Shown: piece by piece, positions 24,911 to 34,630 of the stretch | Numbering within the stretch: the stretch's first letter is position 1 | Layout: every line of letters starts with the position of its first letter | Assembly (NCBI GenBank): GCA_947246015.1 | Contig: CAMXQE010000021.1 | Location: 1-64,000, forward strand | Direction of reading: 5' to 3' | Length of the DNA: 64,000 nucleotides | DNA from: an uncultured Lachnospiraceae bacterium | Lineage (GTDB): Bacteria > Bacillota > Clostridia > Lachnospirales > Lachnospiraceae | The notes under the pieces: model-generated | The model's database searches: none | Told to the model about the DNA's origin: nothing | What the model saw: only the letters and a program-made list of their open reading frames with translations | Made by a program: the position numbers and the translations under genes

Positions 24911-25010
24911 GTCAACAACCCCGCTGCAAGCAGCGGGGTATGTGACCCTCGCGGCATTCGTCAAATATCCATGCAAGCATGGCTACTTTCCTCATTGCTC
25001 GCGGGAATCA
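24911..25010. repeat. Dispersed palindromic repeat, family A (copy 3)
   Basis: GTCAACAACCCCGCTGCAAG with a GCAGCGGGG pair, then the shared core and the tail CTCGCGGGAATCA. It sits directly downstream of the purF-like gene on the minus strand. Confidence 0.75.
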
Positions 25011-25028
25011 GGAGCGGAAAACACCTTT

Positions 25029-26432
25029 CTACTCTTTCCCATCCCAGCAATAGGTGCAAAGCTTACACCGCTCAATCCCTACCGATTCCATCATGTCATC
25101 CAGCCGGTGATACCGCAGGGATGTGAAGTTTAACTGCTTGCGGATTCTCTCCAGCATCTCTCCGTACTCTTCTGTTTCCGGATTGGAATAAGCCTCTAAA
25201 CGGGTAAATCTGCCTTCCCGCTCCAAATCCTTCAATACCTGGCGGGCAATTAAATCCATCTCCGACGTGGAACGGGAGAAATTCAGATATTTACAGCCAT
25301 ACAGCAACGGCGGACATGCCGGACGGATATGGACTTCCCTTGCACCGCTCTGGTAAAGGAATTCTGTCGTCTCCCTTAGCTGTGTTCCCCGGACGATGGA
25401 ATCATCAATTAACAGCAGGCTCTTGTCCTGAATCAAATCATGTACGGGTATCAGCTTCATTTTCGCAATCAGGTTCCTCTTGCTCTGTATCGTTGGCATA
25501 AAAGAACGGGGCCATGTAGGTGTATATTTGATAAACGGACGGGAAAAAGGAATTCCCGATTCGTTGGAATAACCAATGGCATGTGCGGTTCCCGAATCCG
25601 GCACACCCGCTACGATATCCGGATGCGCGTCATCCCTTTTCGCAAGCAGCGCACCGCAGTTATACCGCATCTTTTCCACACTGATTCCCTCATAGGAGGA
25701 CGATGGATAACCATAGTACACCCACAGGAACGTACATATCTTCATATCTTTTCCCGGTGCGGCAAGTGTATGGATGCCCTCCGGCGTTACAATCACTACT
25801 TCGCCCGGTCCCAGCTCCCGCTCTTCGCTGTACCCCAGATTCAGATAAGCAAAACTCTCAAAAGAAATACAGAAAGCTCCCTCTTTCTTTCCCAGTGCCA
25901 CCGGCGTCCTGCCCATCCTGTCCCTCGCCGCATAAATGCCTTTCGGCGTCATCAGCAGGATACTCATGGAGCCTTCGATGATTTCCTGCGCATACTGGAT
26001 ACCTTCTACCAGATTCTCTTTCTGGTTAATGATGGCAGCCACCAGCTCCGTGGCATTGATATCCCCGCCGCTCATCTCTAAAAAATGGGAATGCCCCGAC
26101 CGGAACACCTGCTCCACAATTTTATCCGTATTATTGATTTTCCCCACCGTCTCTATGGCATAAGTACCGTGATGGGAACGGACAATCAACGGCTGCGGCT
26201 CATAATCAGAAATACATCCGATGCCCAGCCAGCCTTTCATTTCATTTAAATCTTTATCAAATTTGGTACGGAACGGCGCATTCTCGATATTGTGGATAGC
26301 CCGGTCAAAGCCTTTTTCCCCATATACCGCCAGCCCTGCTCTCCTCGTCCCCAGATGGGAATGATAATCCGTTCCGAAAAATAAATCAAACATGCAATCC
26401 TGTTTTGATGCCACTCCAAAAAATCCACCCAT
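25029..26432 (-). CDS. PurF-like amidophosphoribosyltransferase paralogue without catalytic Cys
   Basis: The 467-aa protein is a PurF homologue: a C-terminal PRTase domain has the PRPP loop LLLIDDSIVRGTQLRETTEF and PDSGTAHAIGYSNESGIPFS. The N-terminus reads MGGFFGVASK, whereas true PurF has Cys at the first mature position (CGVFG). Other glutaminase motifs (HRGQES, HNGNL, GHVRYST) are also lost. So it should not use glutamine; it may use ammonia, bind another ligand, or act as a partner of PurF. Iron-sulfur-type cysteines remain near the C-terminus (CKLCTYC). It is the last gene of purC-purF-purB-purF-like, 45 bp after purB. Confidence 0.85.
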   Translation of the reverse strand: MGGFFGVASKQDCMFDLFFGTDYHSHLGTRRAGLAVYGEKGFDRAIHNIENAPFRTKFDKDLNEMKGWLGIGCISDYEPQPLIVRSHHGTYAIETVGKINNTDKIVEQVFRSGHSHFLEMSGGDINATELVAAIINQKENLVEGIQYAQEIIEGSMSILLMTPKGIYAARDRMGRTPVALGKKEGAFCISFESFAYLNLGYSEERELGPGEVVIVTPEGIHTLAAPGKDMKICTFLWVYYGYPSSSYEGISVEKMRYNCGALLAKRDDAHPDIVAGVPDSGTAHAIGYSNESGIPFSRPFIKYTPTWPRSFMPTIQSKRNLIAKMKLIPVHDLIQDKSLLLIDDSIVRGTQLRETTEFLYQSGAREVHIRPACPPLLYGCKYLNFSRSTSEMDLIARQVLKDLEREGRFTRLEAYSNPETEEYGEMLERIRKQLNFTSLRYHRLDDMMESVGIERCKLCTYCWDGKE

Positions 26433-26477
26433 AATTTATCCTCATTCCTATAGTCAAGTAGGGAAGCTTTTCTTTTT

Positions 26478-27911
26478 CTACACATTAATCTCCGCCTTAA
26501 CGCCAAGCAGCTCCTTATTTTCCTCTAACAGAGGACGGATTACGTTCGCAAGGAAAGCCTCCACCTGTTCTTTGGAACGTCCTACATATTTCGACGGGTC
26601 CATAGTCTTGCGCAAATCCTCCAAAGTCATGTTAAACGCAGGGTCTGCGGCAATCAGCTCCAATAAATTGTTGTCTTTTCCTTCCACCTTGACATTCCTG
26701 CCTGCTTCCATAGAAAGCGTACGGATTTTCTCATGCAGCTCCTGACGGTCGCCGCCTGCTTTCACCGCATCCATCATGATATTTTCCGTTGCCATAAAGG
26801 GCAGCTCACTCATCAGCCGCTTTTCGATTACCTTCGGATATACCACCAGACCGTCTACCACATTCAGGCACAAATCCAGTATACCGTCAATGGCAAGAAA
26901 GCCTTCCGGTATGGACAGCCGCTTATTTGCCGAATCATCCAGTGTCCTTTCAAACCACTGGGTCGCCGAAGTAATGGCTGGATTTAACGCATCTACCATC
27001 ACATAACGGGAAAGGGAAGCGATTCTCTCACTCCGCATGGGATTCCTCTTATACGCCATGGCGGAAGACCCAATCTGGCTCTTTTCAAAAGGCTCCTCCA
27101 CTTCTTTCAGATGCTGTAACAGACGGATGTCATTGGACATCTTATGCGCGCTTGCCGCAATGCCTGCCAGTACGTTCACCACTCTTGTATCCACTTTACG
27201 GGAATAGGTCTGTCCCGATACCGGATAGCATTCCTCAAATCCCATTTTTTCCGCAATCATCGGGTCAATCTTATCAATGATTTCCTGATTTCCGTCAAAC
27301 AGCTCCAAAAAAGAAGCCTGCGTTCCGGTCGTCCCCTTAGAGCCCAGAAGTTTCATATGGGACAGCACATGCTCCAAATCCTCTAAATCAAGGAAAAACT
27401 CCTGTAACCAGAGCGTCGCCCGTTTTCCTACCGTAGTCGGCTGTGCCGGCTGGAAATGAGTAAAGGCAAGCGTCGGCTGCTCCTTGTATTTTTCCGCAAA
27501 ATCGGCAAGCTCCTTCATCACGTTCACCAGCTTTTTCTTTACCAGTTTCAGAGCTTCCGTCATTACGATAATATCCGTATTATCACCCACATAACAGGAT
27601 GTGGCGCCCAGATGAATAATCCCCTTGGCTTTCGGGCATTGTACGCCGTATGCATACACATGGCTCATGACATCGTGGCGGACTTCTTTTTCCCTGGCCT
27701 TCGCCACATCATAATTGATATCCTCCGCATGGGCTTTCAACTCGTCAATCTGCTCCTGTGTAATATTTAATCCCAGCTCCTTCTCCGTCTCGGCAAGTGC
27801 AATCCAAAGCTTCCTCCACGTCCGGAACTTCATGTCCGGTGAAAAAATATACTGCATTTCCTTACTTGCATACCGCTCGGAAAGCGGACTCTGATACCTG
27901 TCTGTACTCAT
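26478..27911 (-). CDS. purB: Adenylosuccinate lyase
   Basis: The 477-aa enzyme cleaves SAICAR to AICAR and adenylosuccinate to AMP. It shows the fumarase-superfamily blocks HDVMSHVYAYG, IHLGATSCYVGDNTD, FTHFQPAQPTTVGKR and the signature loop IGSSAMAYKRNPMRSERI. The start MSTDRYQSPLSERYAS at 27911 follows GAGGAAAT, carried at the edge of a dispersed repeat shared with cmk. The upstream in-frame extension to 27950 would read through that repeat. It is part of the pur operon. Confidence 0.95.
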   Translation of the reverse strand: MSTDRYQSPLSERYASKEMQYIFSPDMKFRTWRKLWIALAETEKELGLNITQEQIDELKAHAEDINYDVAKAREKEVRHDVMSHVYAYGVQCPKAKGIIHLGATSCYVGDNTDIIVMTEALKLVKKKLVNVMKELADFAEKYKEQPTLAFTHFQPAQPTTVGKRATLWLQEFFLDLEDLEHVLSHMKLLGSKGTTGTQASFLELFDGNQEIIDKIDPMIAEKMGFEECYPVSGQTYSRKVDTRVVNVLAGIAASAHKMSNDIRLLQHLKEVEEPFEKSQIGSSAMAYKRNPMRSERIASLSRYVMVDALNPAITSATQWFERTLDDSANKRLSIPEGFLAIDGILDLCLNVVDGLVVYPKVIEKRLMSELPFMATENIMMDAVKAGGDRQELHEKIRTLSMEAGRNVKVEGKDNNLLELIAADPAFNMTLEDLRKTMDPSKYVGRSKEQVEAFLANVIRPLLEENKELLGVKAEINV

Positions 27912-27914
27912 ATA

Positions 27915-27979
27915 TTTCCTCATTTCTGCGCTGCTTTTTGCGCATATCAAGTTTGTGGATGCAGCGCAGACACAAACTT
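27915..27979 (-). repeat. Family D repeat upstream of purB, carrying its ribosome binding site
   Basis: Matches 59289-59353 upstream of cmk over about 65 bp (TTTCCTCATTTCTGC ... GACACAAACTT on the plus strand). On the minus strand the end GCAGAAATGAGGAAA supplies the ribosome binding site. Within it, AAGTTTGTG/CACAAACTT forms a stem. A separate hairpin, GAGTGAAAGATTT/AAATCTTTCACTC, lies just upstream at 27982-28012. Confidence 0.7.
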
Positions 27980-28027
27980 GCGGAGTGAAAGATTTGAAAA
28001 ATCTTTCACTCTTTTCTCCTCTGATTT

Positions 28028-29452
28028 TTATTCCTCATATTCCCCGCGTATGTCCCCTGCCGGCGGTTCTATGGGGTACTTCCCATTAAAACAGCCCTTG
28101 CAGATACCCAGGCCGCCTGCCATTTCTTCCAGCCGCTCTTCCCTCAGATAAGCGAGCGAATCGGCCCCGATGATACTGCATATCTCCCCGATGGAACGGT
28201 TATGGGCGATAAGCTGTTCTTTTGCCGGCACATCCGTTCCGAAATAGCAGGGCCACAGGAAAGGCGGGGAACTGACCCTCATATGTACCTCTCTTGCTCC
28301 CGCTTCCCGCAGCATATGCACGATACGGTCCGAAGTGGTTCCGCGCACAATGGAATCATCTATCATAATGATTTTCTTTCCTTCCACTGCTTCCCGCAGG
28401 GCATTGAGTTTTACCTGCACGCTGCTCTCCCTGCTTTTCTGTCCCGGTTTTATGAACGTGCGCCCGACATAAGTATTTTTCACAAAAGCCTGTCCATAGG
28501 GAATGCCTGACTGCAAAGAATATCCCAGCGCCGCGCAGTTTCCGGATTCCGGTACGCCCACGACTAAATCGGCGTCTGCCGGCGAATCCATGGCAAGGAA
28601 TTTTCCCGCCAGAATCCTCGCATTATATACGCTGACGCCGTCGATATAACTGTCCGGTCTTGCAAAATAAATATATTCAAAGATGCATCTGGCCTGTTCC
28701 TCTTTCGGAATGCATCTTTCAGTATTGGATTCGATTCCCTTATCCGGTGAAATCGTAACGATTTCGCCCGGCTGCACATCCCTGACATACGAAGCGCCCA
28801 CCGTATCCAAAGCACAGGTTTCCGATGCCAGAATGTAAGCATTCTCCCGCTTTCCGATACAGAGCGGCCGGAAACCGAACGGGTCCCTTGCGCCTATCAG
28901 TTTTCTGGGCGACATCACAATCAAAGAGTATGCCCCTTTGATTTTCCGCATGGCACGGCTTACCGCCTCTTCCACAGTGGCGGAATTCAGCCGTTCCCGC
29001 GCAATATGATAGGCAATGACTTCCGAATCGATGGTAGTCTGGAAAATCGCCCCTGTATATTCCAATTCATGGCGCAGCTCGTGCGCATTAATGAGATTTC
29101 CGTTATGGGCGAGGCCCAAAGTCCCCTTTACATAATTCAGCACCAGCGGCTGCGCATTTTCCCTCGTACTGCTCCCCGCTGTCGAATACCGCACATGCCC
29201 TACGCCGATATCCCCCTTCAGCGTCTCTAACCGTTCCGGAGTAAACACTTCGTTTAAAAGCCCCATATCCTTAGCGCTGATGACTTTCCCCTTCGGTCCG
29301 TTGGTATCGCTGACCGCAATACCGCAGCTCTCCTGTCCTCTGTGCTGAAGGGCAAACAGACCGTAATAAATCGTGGACGCCACGTCTCCGCCGTCGAAAT
29401 CATACATACCGAAGACACCGCACTCTTCCTTCAGTCTGTCCGGTTCCTCCAT
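28028..29452 (-). CDS. purF: Amidophosphoribosyltransferase
   Basis: First committed step of purine synthesis: PRPP plus glutamine to phosphoribosylamine. The chosen start gives MEEPDRLKEE followed by the catalytic Cys in CGVFGMYD, a short propeptide as in other Gram-positive PurF proteins. The glutaminase motifs LQHRGQESCGI, GHVRYSTAGSS and LAHNGNL are intact, as are the PRPP loop IIMIDDSIVRGTTSDR and the Fe-S cysteine region GICKGCFNGKYP. The frame is open to 29587 and other starts (GTG 29587, ATG 29530) are possible; 29452 has GGAAGG upstream and the best propeptide. The length from there is 474 aa. Confidence 0.95.
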   Translation of the reverse strand: MEEPDRLKEECGVFGMYDFDGGDVASTIYYGLFALQHRGQESCGIAVSDTNGPKGKVISAKDMGLLNEVFTPERLETLKGDIGVGHVRYSTAGSSTRENAQPLVLNYVKGTLGLAHNGNLINAHELRHELEYTGAIFQTTIDSEVIAYHIARERLNSATVEEAVSRAMRKIKGAYSLIVMSPRKLIGARDPFGFRPLCIGKRENAYILASETCALDTVGASYVRDVQPGEIVTISPDKGIESNTERCIPKEEQARCIFEYIYFARPDSYIDGVSVYNARILAGKFLAMDSPADADLVVGVPESGNCAALGYSLQSGIPYGQAFVKNTYVGRTFIKPGQKSRESSVQVKLNALREAVEGKKIIMIDDSIVRGTTSDRIVHMLREAGAREVHMRVSSPPFLWPCYFGTDVPAKEQLIAHNRSIGEICSIIGADSLAYLREERLEEMAGGLGICKGCFNGKYPIEPPAGDIRGEYEE

Positions 29453-29626
29453 CGCTGCCTTCCCTGCGCCCGCATCCGCCCTGCCGGTCTCTCCCGACAG
29501 GGCGCCTTTTTGTTTCTCTTCCGCTATCATAGCCAAATTCTTTCCCTCTGCTTCCGTAACGGTTCCGAACCTTCCACATTCGGCCACTTTATGCCCCTAT
29601 TCTCATGTTCCGGCTGGATGTGCTGC

Positions 29627-30331
29627 TTATAATCCAAGCCTCTTAAATACTTCGTTATATGCTTCTTCCACATTTCCCAAATCCCTGCGGAAACGGTCCT
29701 TGTCTAATTTCTCGTTGGTATGTACATCCCACAGCCTGCATGTATCCGGCGAAGTCTCGTCCGCAAGAAGAATCTCACCATGGAAACGGCCGAATTCAAT
29801 CTTAAAATCAATCAGTTTAATATCCGCCTGCAAGAAATAGGCTTTCAAAACCTCATTTACCTTAAAAGCATATTTCTTAATCGTTTCGATTTCTTCCCAG
29901 GAAGCCAGCCCGAGCGCTACCGCAAAATAGCTGTTAATCAGCGGGTCGCCCAATTCATCATTCTTATAGCTGAATTCAATCGTAGGCTCCTTGAACGGAG
30001 TTCCTTCCGGAACGCCAAGTCTCTTGGAAAAGCTTCCGGCCGCCACATTACGGATAATGACTTCTAAAGGAACGATTTCCACTTTCTTTACCGCAGTTTC
30101 CCTATCGCTCAATTCTTCTATGAAATGGGTGGGAACGCCTTCCTTTTCCAAAAGCCGGAATACATGGTTGGTCATCTTATTATTGATGACGCCCTTCCCC
30201 ACAATGGTTCCTTTCTTTTCTCCGTTAAAAGCAGTCGCATCATCCTTATAGTCTACAATCACCACATCGGAATCATCCGTTGCGAATACCTTCTTTGCTT
30301 TTCCTTCATAGAGCTGTTCCAATTTTTTCAT
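29627..30331 (-). CDS. purC: Phosphoribosylaminoimidazole-succinocarboxamide synthase (SAICAR synthetase)
   Basis: The 234-aa enzyme joins CAIR and aspartate with ATP. The motifs [50 protein letters not shown] and [25 protein letters not shown] are all present and the length is typical of the bacterial monofunctional form. The ATG at 30331 follows GGAGGAAG; the longer frame extends into the leader. It is the first gene of purC-purF-purB-purF-like. Confidence 0.96.
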   Translation of the reverse strand: MKKLEQLYEGKAKKVFATDDSDVVIVDYKDDATAFNGEKKGTIVGKGVINNKMTNHVFRLLEKEGVPTHFIEELSDRETAVKKVEIVPLEVIIRNVAAGSFSKRLGVPEGTPFKEPTIEFSYKNDELGDPLINSYFAVALGLASWEEIETIKKYAFKVNEVLKAYFLQADIKLIDFKIEFGRFHGEILLADETSPDTCRLWDVHTNEKLDKDRFRRDLGNVEEAYNEVFKRLGL

Positions 30332-30390
30332 TTCTTCCTCCGTTCCGCCTTCCGGCAACATATAGTTAGAGTAAAAGTCTGTCACTTTGA

Positions 30391-30419
30391 AGTATATAAC
30401 AGTTATTTTTAGAAGTCAA
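30391..30419 (-). promoter_or_regulatory. sigma-A promoter of the pur operon
   Basis: TTGACT (30419-30414), a 17-bp spacer and TATACT (30396-30391) on the minus strand, about 60 bp upstream of purC. No purine riboswitch fold was apparent in the short leader. Confidence 0.75.
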
Positions 30420-30436
30420 TCGCAAACAGGAACCCG

Positions 30437-33400
30437 TCATTTCAACCGGAAAACCCGCGAAGCGACATATTCCTTTCTATAATAATCCGCCAGCAGCTGG
30501 TCCGCCGTCTGGTAATCCTGAAGCACCTGTGCCGCTACAATATCATTAATCAATGCAAAACGGCTCTCCGATTCCTCCTGGAGAGAATCGCCCCTGCTTA
30601 TCGAATCGCTTTCCGTCACCTGTTCCCTTCCGTCATTTTCTTCTGAAATATAATATTGAAGCTTTTCCCCGAAAAACAGAACAAATGGCTTCGCATAAAC
30701 ACCGCCGTACATATCCTTCATTTCCTCCTGCCGGTATCCTTCCGGCGTATGGGGGCCTTTTTCTATCATATAGTGGATGAATACCCTGCTGCCCGGACTG
30801 GTCTTATATTCCACGATAACCTTGTCCTCGAACTGCTCCAGTTCCGGCACCACTCCCACATATTCTTTATAGAAGGAAAAACAAAGTTCCTCCCGCAGCA
30901 TATCCAGCAGGAACCCGCGGGCTGCTGCCTTTACCTTGGAAGTCATCTCCGCCTTATGCCCGGCATAATACTGCAGGAACGCCAGCCGGCATATTTTTTT
31001 CAGCCGTTCTCCTCGTTCGTAGACGCGGAGCATATCTGCAAAAATATAGGAATCCATAAGCTTGTCCCTGATAAAAAAATCGTAAGAACATTGCGTAAGA
31101 AAAGCCATCTCTACCTCCGCCTTTGCTCCTCCCGCAATATAAGTACGGAAAATTTCCATCCGTTCCCCGATATAGGAACCGGTATACATCATCTGTATCA
31201 GGATACGCTCACACAATTCATAAGTATCCACTTCAAAAGCTTCGGCGGACTTCCATATATCCCGCAGCCGTTCCATTGATCCGCGGTAAAAGCAGACCAG
31301 GTAGGAAAGAAGATTTCCATCGTATTTCCCCTTCTCGAACACACGGTAAACCATCTGCGTCATTTTGTCATTTTCCAAATAACCGTCCCTTGCAATCAGC
31401 CTGCTGCACAGTTTCATCATAATCTTACAGTCAATACCCTGTACTCCGAAACGTTCCGCCCAGGCAAAAGCCTTATCCCACATTCCGCGCATGACCATAA
31501 AGCGGATAATCTCATTGCGTTCCCGGCAGTCTTTCCCTTCCGGCTCCAGTTCTTTCAGATAATTATCCAGTTCCAGCATATAATCCCGTTCGTAATAATA
31601 ATGCAGCAGCTTCAGACAGACCTCATTTTTCCTGTCTTCCTCAATATTTTCCGAAGCTGCAATATGACGGAACCTGCTTTCATTTTCCTCCGTAATATCA
31701 TGGAAAGAATTTCCCTTTTCACACAGATAAATATCCAGTCCCTCATGCTCCGGTACAAGACTGCTGACCTCTCCTGCCAGCCTGCCCGGCTGCATCAGCC
31801 GTTCCATCCCAAAGGGAACACTGACCGTATAGCGGTATCCCGCACCGTCTTCCAGAAACACCTTATAATCTTCCCCATACAGCGGCAGATACACCCTGCC
31901 TCCGTTCAACGGGTAACGGTATTCTTTCCGGTCTATGGCATAACGCACCACAGCAGAGCGTACTTCCTGATTTTCCGTCTCTATCCGGTAAGTAAACAAC
32001 AGCGGCAGCAATTCCCTGGCCCGCTCTTCATCCATCTTTCCCGTCAGAAGGATATTTTTGTACAGATAAGCCAAATCCTCATTAATCCTGCCTTTTTTCA
32101 GCTGTTCCTTCACAAAATTATCAATCTGGGCACAGAACTTGATATAATACTCAGGATGTTCCTCCCGTTTTTTATATACATACGCATATAGAAAAGCATT
32201 CTTCCGGTAATCCAGCTCGCTCTGGTAAGCAAAATACATCAGTACCATCCGGGGAATTTCCCCCTTATAGCCTTCCGGCAGCGCCATCATATAATATTCA
32301 TACAGTTTGGTAATCCTGAGTTCCTGTTCCACGCCCATCCGGTACCACTCAAAAAAGCGGCTTTCCGTCTTGTTCCCTTTGACCAGCAGCGTACACAATG
32401 CATGTAAAGTCTCCCGGTCCGGATATTTCTCATAACATTCCTTCAGGACAAAAAACGCGTGCTGCGAATACCCTTTCAGTTTCTGCACCTGATAACGAAT
32501 CTGCACAACCATATCCTGCGTCAGCAGTTCTTTCTTTGCCGCAAAACGGAGCACCTGCATTTCAAAGGCGTTCAGCTTCATCAGCAGGGTTGGGTTCATC
32601 TCCAGTAAATGCCATGCTTCCACATAAAGCACCGGACTGACACAGCCCTGCCTGAACTGTTCTTCCAGAACAAGCCATCGTTTGGAAGGGCTCTTTACAT
32701 ATTCTTCCGAAACATGGAGCATCAGCCACGCAATCCGCCAGTTCCCCGGATTCATCCGGTATATCTGTCCAATGCGTTCCGCCATCCGGTCCACATACTC
32801 TTCATCCTCGCTAAGCAGCGTATTCAGATACAGATAATAACAGTTGATTTCGGGCGGACACTGCTCTGCCAGCCCTTCCTCCTTCAGCCGCTCCAACTGC
32901 CTCCCTGCCTCTTTATTCCGCTCCTGTGTTAAAAATAACTGTGTCTGGAACAATCTGGTCTGGACATCCTTTGTATCCAAAGCTGCTAAACGATCCACCA
33001 GTTTCTCCGTTTCACTCATCCACGTCCTGGCCGTAATTTTTTTCCCCCGGTAACTGCAGTAATATTCCATCAGCATCACGAGAAGCTGTTTTTTCTCCCT
33101 TGCAATGCCAAATGCATGAGCCGGTTTCATGCTGCCGCGCACCGTAATCGAAACCCGGATATCCGTATAGGAATTATAAATATGAAGCATACCATAATTC
33201 CGGCCTGCATGTATCCGGCTGCCGTCTATGTAGTAAACCAAACGGTAAGAGTTGCCTAAAAACTCATGTTCCGTCACCCGTTCCTTCTCCACTCTCAGGA
33301 AATCCCCTTCCGCCTCCACATGAAGGAACGTATAGCCCCAGCCGCTCCTTGTAATCAGAATGCTGTGCTCCGATACCCCGGCCACATCATCCAGTCGTAT

Positions 33401-34009
33401 CTGCGTCTCATCCACGGCAAATGTCACTTTCTGCTTCTTATTTGTCTCCAGCAGAAATTCTTCCATATTCCTTTCATTGCCGTATACCGCCGACAGTCCT
33501 TTATAGGCACAGTAATACTGTTTGTCCGCACCTTTGGTAAAAATCCTGCAAAACCCTTTGGAATAGAATACTTTCACCGCCTCTTCCCAGTTTACTTTCG
33601 CCAGATTTGCAAAGTGGAACATATTGCGTATCTCGCCCATACTGGAAGAAATGATTTCCGTCTCCATCGTAATCCGGTACGGAATCTCATATTCCCCGTA
33701 ATTGGAAATGATGGCAAAGCTGCCCTCCCATACATCCCCTTCTTCCATTCCCTCGCTGTCGAACCGGTAGCCGACCACTTCTTTTTTTCCGATAAATTCC
33801 CTGGTCAGACAGCGCATTTTAATCTCCGAAGAATATACATAACCCTCCGCAGGCGCCTCTCCCGATGCATATATCGTAAAGCTCCCTTCGAGAATCTCCC
33901 CTTTTTTCACGGAAAGTTCCAGCTTATCTTCTGAGAACTTCAGCGAATCATTATCCGTATCCACCTGTCCGGAACCGATTTCTCCATAATCAAATTTCCC
34001 CGCTGCCAC
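30437..34009 (-). CDS. DUF5717 family giant protein
   Basis: A 1190-residue protein matching the Lachnospiraceae DUF5717 family by size and pattern. The N-terminal part (about 1-300) is beta-rich with Ig-like stretches (KGEILEGSFTIYASGEAPAE, MLHIYNSYTDIRVSITVRG). The remaining 850 residues are alpha-helical repeat-like (for example WRIAWLMLHVSEEYVKSPSK, EVCLKLLHYYYERDYMLELD), resembling a TPR-type solenoid. There is no signal peptide or membrane segment. Function is unknown; a large scaffold is plausible. It has its own promoter at 34078 and is not in an operon. Confidence 0.8.
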   Translation of the reverse strand: MAAGKFDYGEIGSGQVDTDNDSLKFSEDKLELSVKKGEILEGSFTIYASGEAPAEGYVYSSEIKMRCLTREFIGKKEVVGYRFDSEGMEEGDVWEGSFAIISNYGEYEIPYRITMETEIISSSMGEIRNMFHFANLAKVNWEEAVKVFYSKGFCRIFTKGADKQYYCAYKGLSAVYGNERNMEEFLLETNKKQKVTFAVDETQIRLDDVAGVSEHSILITRSGWGYTFLHVEAEGDFLRVEKERVTEHEFLGNSYRLVYYIDGSRIHAGRNYGMLHIYNSYTDIRVSITVRGSMKPAHAFGIAREKKQLLVMLMEYYCSYRGKKITARTWMSETEKLVDRLAALDTKDVQTRLFQTQLFLTQERNKEAGRQLERLKEEGLAEQCPPEINCYYLYLNTLLSEDEEYVDRMAERIGQIYRMNPGNWRIAWLMLHVSEEYVKSPSKRWLVLEEQFRQGCVSPVLYVEAWHLLEMNPTLLMKLNAFEMQVLRFAAKKELLTQDMVVQIRYQVQKLKGYSQHAFFVLKECYEKYPDRETLHALCTLLVKGNKTESRFFEWYRMGVEQELRITKLYEYYMMALPEGYKGEIPRMVLMYFAYQSELDYRKNAFLYAYVYKKREEHPEYYIKFCAQIDNFVKEQLKKGRINEDLAYLYKNILLTGKMDEERARELLPLLFTYRIETENQEVRSAVVRYAIDRKEYRYPLNGGRVYLPLYGEDYKVFLEDGAGYRYTVSVPFGMERLMQPGRLAGEVSSLVPEHEGLDIYLCEKGNSFHDITEENESRFRHIAASENIEEDRKNEVCLKLLHYYYERDYMLELDNYLKELEPEGKDCRERNEIIRFMVMRGMWDKAFAWAERFGVQGIDCKIMMKLCSRLIARDGYLENDKMTQMVYRVFEKGKYDGNLLSYLVCFYRGSMERLRDIWKSAEAFEVDTYELCERILIQMMYTGSYIGERMEIFRTYIAGGAKAEVEMAFLTQCSYDFFIRDKLMDSYIFADMLRVYERGERLKKICRLAFLQYYAGHKAEMTSKVKAAARGFLLDMLREELCFSFYKEYVGVVPELEQFEDKVIVEYKTSPGSRVFIHYMIEKGPHTPEGYRQEEMKDMYGGVYAKPFVLFFGEKLQYYISEENDGREQVTESDSISRGDSLQEESESRFALINDIVAAQVLQDYQTADQLLADYYRKEYVASRVFRLK

Positions 34010-34077
34010 TGTCTGCCACCTTCCTGAACGCTCTAATCCTGCTATTTCTTAAATCTTTATAAAATACCGCATTTTCA

Positions 34078-34106
34078 ATTATAACATCCCGTGGCGATGC
34101 TTGCAA
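34078..34106 (-). promoter_or_regulatory. sigma-A promoter of the DUF5717 gene
   Basis: TTGCAA (34106-34101), a 17-bp spacer and TATAAT (34083-34078) on the minus strand, about 70 bp before the ATG. Confidence 0.7.
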
Positions 34107-34159
34107 CTTTTATCCGATTTCCCTGCCGACAGACGACATAAAAAAAAATTTAAAATCGC

Positions 34160-34205
34160 TTGACAAATTCTTTTTTATGTCTTATTGTATTACTTAAATA
34201 ATACA
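34160..34205 (+). promoter_or_regulatory. Promoter and GntR-type operator of the second GntR-ABC operon
   Basis: TTGACA (34160-34165), a 17-bp spacer and TATTGT (34183-34188). The palindrome TGTATTA-CTTAAA-TAATACA (34186-34205) overlaps the -10 and start site, as expected for autorepression by a YtrA-like regulator. Confidence 0.75.
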
Positions 34206-34259
34206 GTAAATTCTTAAGCGCATATGCTTATCAAAATTTAACAGGAAAGGATGGATTAC

Positions 34260-34628
34260 ATGGCATGGAATTTAGATGCGGATAAGCCCATTTATGCCCA
34301 GCTGGTAGAAATCATACAGATGCAGATTGTCTCCGGCCAATATAAAGCGGGTGACAGGCTTCCAAGCGTACGGGAACTGGCAGCGGAAGCAAGTGTCAAT
34401 CCAAATACAATGCAAAAGGCTCTCGCCGAACTGGAAAGAAACGGACTCATCAACACACAGCGGACCAGCGGCCGCACCGTAACGGAGGATAATGAATTGA
34501 TCAGACAGACAAGAACACAGCTCGCCGATGAATATATAAAGAATTTCTTCCTGATGATGAAGAAATTAGGCTATTCGGAGGAGGAAATCATCTCACTTAT
34601 CAAACATGCAGCGGAGGAGGAGAAATAA
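34260..34628 (+). CDS. GntR-family (YtrA-like) transcriptional regulator
   Basis: The 122-aa protein has a winged-helix domain (MAWNLDADKPIYAQLVEIIQ, RLPSVRELAAEASVNPNTMQ-KALAELERNGLI, TSGRTV) and a short helical C-terminus (FFLMMKKLGYSEEEIISLIK). It is YtrA-type and probably autoregulates the downstream ABC transporter through the palindrome at 34186-34205. The ATG at 34260 is eight bases from AAAGGA; the ATG at 34251 lies against the ribosome binding site. The ATPase gene follows after 2 bp. Confidence 0.88.
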   Translation: MAWNLDADKPIYAQLVEIIQMQIVSGQYKAGDRLPSVRELAAEASVNPNTMQKALAELERNGLINTQRTSGRTVTEDNELIRQTRTQLADEYIKNFFLMMKKLGYSEEEIISLIKHAAEEEK

Positions 34629-34630
34629 AA

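Noticed and set aside
30332-30436. Purine riboswitch before purC
   Set aside because: The leader is only about 55 nt after the predicted start and shows no three-way-junction fold.
32391-33934. Long plus-strand open frames opposite the DUF5717 gene
   Set aside because: These are shadows of a long, compositionally biased gene; they have no ribosome binding sites and low-complexity translations.
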